Source: Tricholoma matsutake
Taxonomy: Eukaryota > Basidiomycota > Agaricomycetes > Agaricales > Tricholomataceae
Assembly: GCA_026075535.2 (NCBI GenBank)
Contig: AP026545.1
Coordinates: 5,704,001-5,768,000, forward strand
Length of the DNA: 64,000 bases
Direction: 5' to 3'
The notes below the pieces were generated by a model, which did no database searches, had not been told where the DNA came from, and was given only the letters and a program-made list of their open reading frames with translations. Shown here piece by piece: positions 58,608 to 64,000 of the stretch (its first letter is position 1; each line of letters opens with the position of its first letter). Made by a program: the position numbers and the translations under genes.

Positions 58608-59929
58608 ATGGAAAGGCGTAGGGGTATTACATCACGTCCTGCATCTTCCGAAGGTGTGTCTTTCTCAGTTGTTCATGAAATTAGAGAAAGGGCAAACAAT
58701 GTGGCTTTCGTAGAGGTCGACTGCTGGTCTCATGCGGCAGAATCGTTAACCGCATTATCTAATAAATACTCAAGTCACTCTACGTTGGAGACTATTGAAC
58801 GAGTAAATAGGCTAATTAATGCCTGGCCTCCCGATGATACATTGCCAGCCGAAGGTTACGAAGGCGTCAAAACTATTTACAAGAAATTATTGCATGGACT
58901 AAATGACATCAGATTTGCCGCAGAAGAAGAAGTCAAGTACGAATACCTCCTGGTAAAAAAATCTTACAGCACTCAAAAACTCCAATAGAGCCATTGACGA
59001 TGCTATCGAACACGTGGGTGTTTTAATTGCCTTACGAACAGCGCCAGAAGCCTTGCCACTAGGTAAAGACCATTAGCCCAACCTACCCATAGCTCATTAT
59101 TGTGATAGAAAAAAGGAGTAAACGTCCTCGCGTACCCTCCCCAACAACCGCACCCGTCTCTGGTGTTCCGACTGTAACAACCAATAGCCGTAGTATGTCT
59201 ATTACTCTCCCGGCGAGGAATTCTGTAGGCCCTTCTCCTCCCATACCATTCTCCCGTGACCCGAAAGCACGGCGAGAAGCATTGTCAAAGCAACTTCCTC
59301 TTCAAGAAGGTAGGAAGGTTGCGTTCCACCCTCCCCCTGGAAAAGCTGCCAATGGAGGTGCTGATGATGAAAATACATGGATTCTTGCTCTTGTGACGAA
59401 GTGTATACATGCCGATAAAAACAGGTACATAGTGTTGCGTTTACGCCTTTCGATTTACACTCTAGCCACAGGTATGAAGTACAGGACCCTGAACCTCAAG
59501 AAGATGGATCACCAGGCCTGTGAGTTTTTATTCGATTGGTTCGATTTCTCTTTCCCTTCGTGCTTATTCCCAGTCTAGATTGTACCATACCAATTTAAAA
59601 GCTATAATACCTTTGCCAGACCCGAATGCACCTCAAGGAAGTCCTTCCCACGTGAACGCGTATCAAGAATTTCCTGCCGGCTCCGTCGTCATGGCTCTCT
59701 ATCCAGATACAAGTTGTTTCTATCGGGCAGAGGTGATCTCCTCGCCCAAGGACATGCAACTCTCGGGGGAGGTAAGTGTTCTTGTGCTCACGAGCCACAC
59801 TAGATTATACATTCCCAGCTTCCTCCTTCGTCCAAGCACGTGCCGATGTACAAGCTGAAGTTTGAAGATGATGACAACCAAGAACACACTGTTGCTGCAC
59901 AATGGGTAGTCGAGTGGCCTAATATTTGA
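58608..59929 (+). CDS. SGF29: SAGA-associated factor 29 (Sgf29), tandem Tudor H3K4me reader
   Basis: Sgf29 binds H3K4me2/3 and links the SAGA/ADA acetyltransferase to active promoters. The N-terminal exon is helical (LETIERVNRLINAWPPDD, GVKTIYKKLLHGLNDIRFAAEEEVK). A 52-base intron joins EEVK to AIDDAIEHVGVLIALRTAPEALPL, and another leads to EKRSKRPRVPSP, a basic Pro/Ser-rich linker. The C-terminal SGF29 tandem Tudor domain starts at about 59300: GRKVAFHPPPG, DENTWILALVTKCI, RYEVQDPEPQEDG, LKAIIPLPDPN, FPAGSVVMALYPDTSCFYRAEVI and YKLKFEDDDNQEHTVAAQWVVEWPN. The aromatic residues of the Tudor pocket (ALYPDTSCFYRA) are in place. Confidence 0.93.
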
Positions 59930-60813
59930 ATGGGGATCCAGGGAAACTTTCAGACATCTATGTTTGGATCTTACAGCATTTGCGGAACTTACATAGCGCG
60001 CGGCGGCCGGATTTTTTTTCAGAAATTCACAGGAATTAGGTTCGAATATATAGCATAGCTCACTCATTTCTGCGTGTACTGTCATGAAAATTCTGAACCC
60101 CCGTAACACGATAAAGTCGCCTGCAGTATCAAAAGAAAAACGATTTTGGGTGGTAGAACTCCTTGGGACCGTGATTCTTCAAAGTATGACATGAGCGATT
60201 ATTGGGCGGTCATCGGGAAACACAGGAAGTAAACCTTACGCCTACAAACAAGACTACTTCACGTGAAATACTAAGCTAAACATGACATAGCCAGCGTGTC
60301 TTAGCCCAACGTATGCTCCGGTGGCAGTTGATTCTTTCAACCGCTGGATGACGTAAACTCAGGTAATCGCAGAAGCATAAGATTAAGACTTGTCGAGGTA
60401 GTATTCGTGTAGGGGGAGAGCTAGTTCGTTTTCGACGTTCGTTTTCTTTCTCAGGGCTCCGTTTACACTTCTGCCCAAGGTTATGGTAAGACAGTGGTGC
60501 TTACGCAGGGACGAGGCGTTATGTCTCCGAGATGAGCATAGGTGTCGTCGGTGTACATAGGCTGTTACCAGGGGTTGTAGGCGGGCGGTGCGGAAACTCT
60601 GAAACGGTGTGCATGGCTCACATACAGCCTGATGCTGAAAGTTCCATCAACGGTATCACGGGCGCGCGTGAAAATAGACTATATGAGTGTCCCTCCTCCC
60701 CACAAAAGACACGAATTTATGTAATAGTCTGTCTACAAAAACGCGCTGGCTGTAAATACATGTGGCTTGAACTTTCGCCTTTGTCTACTTAACATCCACA
60801 ACGATTGAGTGTC
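59930..60813. other. Intergenic region upstream of the heat-shock gene
   Basis: About 0.9 kb with no supported gene. An open frame at 60532-60792 has no motif and is rejected. A run with repeated TTC triplets (about 60426-60452) and an AGGGG stress-type motif near 60412 could be further heat-shock or stress elements. Confidence 0.5.
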
Positions 60814-60816
60814 TTT

Positions 60817-60841
60817 CGGAGCTTCTAGCACTTTCCGGCAA
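60817..60841 (+). promoter_or_regulatory. Heat-shock element array
   Basis: Five contiguous 5-base units alternate between inverted types: two perfect nTTCn units (60822-60826 and 60832-60836) are separated and flanked by units with two of three GAA positions. This is the arrangement bound by trimeric Hsf1. It lies 20 bases upstream of a TATA box. Confidence 0.65.
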
Positions 60842-60861
60842 AAATTAGGTAAACCTGAGGG

Positions 60862-60870
60862 TATATAAAA
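60862..60870 (+). promoter_or_regulatory. TATA box of the small heat-shock gene
   Basis: The sequence tatataaaa lies 47 bases before the ATG and just downstream of the heat-shock element array, a spacing consistent with a short 5' leader. Confidence 0.75.
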
Positions 60871-60908
60871 GGACTTGCTGTTTCAGAAACTTGGCAACTA
60901 AACTAGAC

Positions 60909-61489
60909 ATGTCAATCGCACGTCAATTTCTTAACGAGTTCCGCCCTCTCTTTCGAATGCTGGAGGAGCCGTTTTCTCGTTCTCCTGCTTACTTGGGCGG
61001 CTACCCCTCTCGCTCAGTCTTCGATGATCCAATCATCAATTCACCTTTCCTTAACCGGCCGGCAGTAGATGTGACGGAAGAAAGTGACAAGTATGTCCTT
61101 GAAGCGGATCTTCCTGGGGTGAAGAAGGAAAATCTTGAAGTTCGCATCGGAGATGCTGGGCGTAGCGTCACAATCCAAGGAAAGTTCATTGATAGGCGAA
61201 AACAGCCACAGACTGTGGAGTCCTCGGAAGGCAGTAAGTTTGCTTCACCTTTATTGGTTGTATGGTTTTGACAGGCTCATCGACCAATACAGTTGCCAAA
61301 ACAGAGGATTCTGAAAACCAGATTTCAACCGAGCGATTGTTCGTGCGTGATTCTTCGTTTACTCGCACTGTGTGGTTGCCTCGTCCCCTCGACGGCAACA
61401 ACGTCGCAGCGAAACTTCATGATGGCGTGCTCACTATCACAGTTAACAAAATGGAGGACAAGGCTAGCGTCATCGTCCCCGTCCAGTAG
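60909..61489 (+). CDS. Small heat-shock protein (Hsp20/alpha-crystallin)
   Basis: An ATP-independent chaperone that holds unfolding proteins. Exons 60909-61233 and 61275-61489 encode 179 residues. The N-terminal arm is aromatic and Arg/Phe-rich (MSIARQFLNEFRPLFRMLEEPF). The alpha-crystallin domain runs from PAVDVTEESDKYVLEADLPGVKKENLEVRI, a typical start, through SVTIQGKF, an insert rich in Gln/Ser/Thr, ISTERLFVRDSSFTRTVWLP and LDGNNVAAKLHDGVLTITVNK. The C-terminal tail has VIVPV, matching the I-x-I/V anchoring motif. The intron at 61234-61274 falls in the insert. A heat-shock element and TATA box lie immediately upstream. Confidence 0.95.
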
Positions 61490-61786
61490 TAGTATCAGTC
61501 GTTAGACGTTGTATCAATAGCCTCCTCACTCAGCGTTTGTATCCATAAATTACATTGTACCAGCAGCATTCCAGCAGCATCTAGCGGCCCGCAGCTAAGA
61601 TTCAGCTGTAATTTGAGCCTGAGAGCGTATCATTTCAATTTTCAACTGCGTGACCACCGTCATCAATCCCTACCTGTACGGCTGGCGCAGATCTCAATCT
61701 TCCAACTTTACGGCCATTCTATGCATCGTTAAGCCGTGGGAAGGTATTCCTAGGTTTTCTCCTGAGCTGGGTACTCGATACACAAC

Positions 61787-63081
61787 ATGGCTTCGCACCC
61801 GATTCACGACCATCTTAACGAGGTCCCGTCACAAATTGAGAACATGGACATAGAATCTGAGCTAGACGATGAAGTAGACCAGCTCGACTCTGAATCGGAC
61901 GCGGATGTATCAGAGCTTGACATGTCAATGAAAAACGGAACTGGAAGTGGGGGACAGCGGATGCCTGGGCATAGCCTGATCCCAGCTTTGCGACTGGAGA
62001 ACATTATTCAAGCAGATGGTAAGCTTTATGTCTCATCTACCTTGTATCTAGTTCAAGTCGTCTTTAGGTGTTGCTGGAAACCTCGCTGTTTCCAAGGAGG
62101 GCCTATTTATCCTTTCAATCGCCACAGTGAGCGATTTATATCTGACTGTTCTGCGTTGTCTAACCACAAACTCAAGGAAGAGTTCATAAAGAGAATGGCG
62201 GAGGCTGGACACCTGCAGGCGAGCTCAGAACGACGAACCTCTATAAATTACCGTGACATGGGTGAGTCTCAGTTCTACTTGCTTTCCTTTCATTTCTCAT
62301 TCGTTTACCGGTAGCTGCAACGACTCAACAATATCAAGAATTCATGTTCCTTAATGGTATATACAATTGCTATGCCTTGCTTGAACCTTGACCAATGACA
62401 ATTCCTCACTCATTTTCAGACACGATTCCAGCACCAGTTCCGCTAGCTGAAGCTCTTGCAATGCGAGATGCAAAAGAAAGGGAACTTGATCCTGCCATGT
62501 CGACTTCGCTCTCTGTACATCCCACCTCTGCCTCGGCGCCTATTGCGAATACACAGAAAAACAGAGGGAAGAGTCGAAATGTCAATGGACCAGAATGGAG
62601 GAACGGTAGTGCCTCAACGGGCGGCCACGAGAGGCGGCCCGAAAACCGAGTGCAGCACGGACACGACGGTACAAATATGAATGGGACGTTGGATGAAGGC
62701 AGGCACGGTGTTTGGGGAGAATGGGCTGATGGACATAATTCCTCTAGATATGGTTTGGAACATGCTAGGCCCTCTCACATTAATGGTGTAGTTTCCGTCT
62801 CGACACACGTGCCACCGCCTTCAAATGGTCATAGTACAGCCCCATCGCGATCTGGCACGATCACACCTGCTCGATCTCGAGAAGAGGCTTTCGGAAGCCG
62901 TTCGCCCCCACGCCACTTCCCTGACTCCCACAATTCACCTTTGCTTGCGCAGGAAGAATCCTGGACTGGACAGTACACTGGCCCAGCAAGTGGCTTCCTC
63001 CAGGGACCTGGCGGACCTTTCGGCCGTGTAGCCCAAAATCCAGGGCGTACGATATACTCCCAACAGCATCGCACAGATTAG
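61787..63081 (+). CDS. Histone-fold protein of the Dpb3/CHRAC1 (POLE4) type
   Basis: Likely the H2A-like histone-fold partner in DNA polymerase epsilon (Dpb3) or an ISWI/CHRAC remodeller. The acidic N-terminus (DIESELDDEVDQLDSESDADVSELD) is followed by the histone fold assembled over five exons: GHSLIPALRLENIIQADG, VAGNLAVSKEGLFILSIAT, EEFIKRMAEAGHLQASSERRTSINYRDM, AATTQQYQEFMFLND and TIPAPVPLAEAL. The pattern with the conserved YRDMA, QQ and F-FL is that of CHRAC1/Dpb3. The C-terminal half is a long Gly/Ser/Pro/Asn-rich disordered tail not found in the short animal proteins. Four introns have clean GT-AG borders. Which complex it joins cannot be decided here. Confidence 0.85.
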
Positions 63082-63203
63082 GCCTTGAGAGCGCTTGTGT
63101 TGTACTTGTAAGTTTGTGACTGTAGCAAAATTATTTGAACTGTTAATCTTATCTGTTTCGGATGATCGGACTATCACCTTATCTAAGTTCTTTCAGTTTC
63201 TCC

Positions 63204-64000
63204 ATGTCATCCTTCACCCTAAGCACTCTTCCGATCATAAATGTTGCACCACTACTAGATAGTGGATATGATGACGCCGAGCTTCGCGCTTCTACGTCTG
63301 TTGCGCTCCATGATGCATGTGTACAATATGGATTTTTCTATCTCGATATCTCTGCCTATGTCGACCCCTCAGAACCAGAGCAACTAGTAGAGCTCGCTCG
63401 TTCATTTTTTTCGTTGCCACAGGAGGAGAAGGACAAACTTTCGCTAAAACATGAGGATAATGCGAGAGGTCTGATCTACATATCACACGACACGAATGTT
63501 CTAATCCCCTCTTAGGCTATGCTACATTGAAGGAGAACGTTACGAAAGGGAAAGCGGATAATCATGAGGGTTTGGACTTTTACAAACCTGTAGAGAATCC
63601 GGACAAGACAAAGCCCCTGTGGGGTGAGAATCAGTGGCCGAGTGTTCTCGACTTCAAGGACAAATACCAGCGGTGGGTAGAGAAGATGAAGGCTTTGGGC
63701 TTGATTGTCATGCGAGCGTGAGATCGCTTGCATTCTGCTCACATACTGTACCTCTGATTTTTCTTTCAGCATGGCGGATGGTTTGCGCATGTCGCCCGAG
63801 GAGTGGCAGGAGCTACGTGACCAAGTAGACGATAGTTTCTGGGTAATGCGAGTCATTGGTTTGTCCATTCGTTCATTGTCTTAGACCCAACTGTGATCGT
63901 GCTGCAGGCTATCCCCCTTTACCAGAAGATCATGATGGAATTTCGTGTGGTGCCCACAAGTGATTTACTAATTCTGGTCAGAGTGCTGCTTGGCTGATCC
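63204..64000 (+). CDS. 2-oxoglutarate/Fe(II)-dependent dioxygenase (isopenicillin-N-synthase-like), 3' truncated
   Basis: The N-terminal DIOX_N domain is clear: LPIINVAPLLDSG, VALHDACVQYGFFYL and LARSFFSLPQEEKDKLSLKHEDNARGY across an intron at about 63469-63513, followed by DFYKPVENPD ... WPSVLDFKDKYQRWVEKMKALGLIVM. The last visible coding is YPPLPEDHDGISCGAH, where the His is the first iron ligand of the HxD pair. The partner Asp would be on the next exon, beyond the window. The start at 63204 (MSSFTLSTLPIINV) is favoured over 63162. The substrate is unknown; fungal members include both metabolic and biosynthetic enzymes. No neighbouring biosynthetic gene is visible. Confidence 0.9.

Noticed and set aside
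60532..60792. 86-codon plus-strand frame upstream of the heat-shock gene
   Set aside because: No motif, irregular composition and no splice sites leading on; it lies in promoter territory.

Overview
This is an intron-dense fungal nuclear segment. Genes are split by many 45-70 base GT-AG introns, intergenic gaps are short, and the gene set (DASH subunit DAD1, fungal Pkc1, Zn2Cys6 regulator, Igo1/endosulfine, translin, class I aldolase) fits a mushroom-forming basidiomycete (Agaricomycetes). That placement is an inference from gene content and structure. The window begins inside PEX6 and ends inside an oxidase gene. || Layout. 1-3.8 kb: 3' part of PEX6 (+). 4.1-6.9 kb: splicing factor CWF19 (-). 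7.1-10.9 kb: ribosome-assembly GTPase EFL1 (+). 11.0-15.4 kb: Ras exchange factor with SH3 and WW domains (+). 15.6-16.0 kb: DAD1 (+). 16.1-20.0 kb: protein kinase C (-). 20.2-22.3 kb: an unrecognised multi-exon gene (+). 22.6-23.2 kb: endosulfine/Igo1 (+). 24.3-26.5 kb: DNA polymerase alpha B subunit POL12 (+). 26.5-28.6 kb: a 2.1-kb gene-poor gap with a perfect 28-base hairpin. 28.6-31.9 kb: Zn2Cys6 regulator (+). 32.1-34.1 kb: CHFR-like RING protein without an FHA domain (+). 34.3-37.6 kb: kelch/BTB protein (-). 37.9-38.6 kb: pyridoxamine-phosphate oxidase (+). 38.7-40.0 kb: class I fructose-bisphosphate aldolase (-). 40.2-41.2 kb: two small head-to-head genes. 41.35-42.43 kb: a coding-like fragment next to an 861-base foldback transposable element. 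42.5-45.6 kb: a disordered protein with an Scm3/HJURP-like motif (+). 46.1-50.5 kb: DEAH helicase DHR1/ECM16 (+). 50.7-56.9 kb: helicase SEN1 (-). 57.4-58.4 kb: translin (+). 58.6-59.9 kb: SGF29 (+). 60.8-61.5 kb: small heat-shock protein with a recognisable heat-shock promoter (+). 61.8-63.1 kb: Dpb3/CHRAC-type histone-fold protein (+). 63.2 kb to the edge: 2-oxoglutarate/Fe(II) dioxygenase (+). || Almost everything is housekeeping: peroxisome import, splicing, ribosome assembly, replication, kinetochore, transcription termination, Ras/PKC signalling. I see no CRISPR array, secondary-metabolite cluster, rRNA or tRNA gene. The points most worth following up are the foldback element and the gene fragment beside it, the Scm3-like protein, WCGCGW promoter motifs shared by POL12 and DAD1, the class I aldolase, a GC-AG intron in translin, two small unrecognised genes at 40.2-41.2 kb, and the unrecognised gene at 20.2-22.3 kb. 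Exon joins were worked out by eye from splice consensus and frame, so gene ends are firmer than every internal junction.
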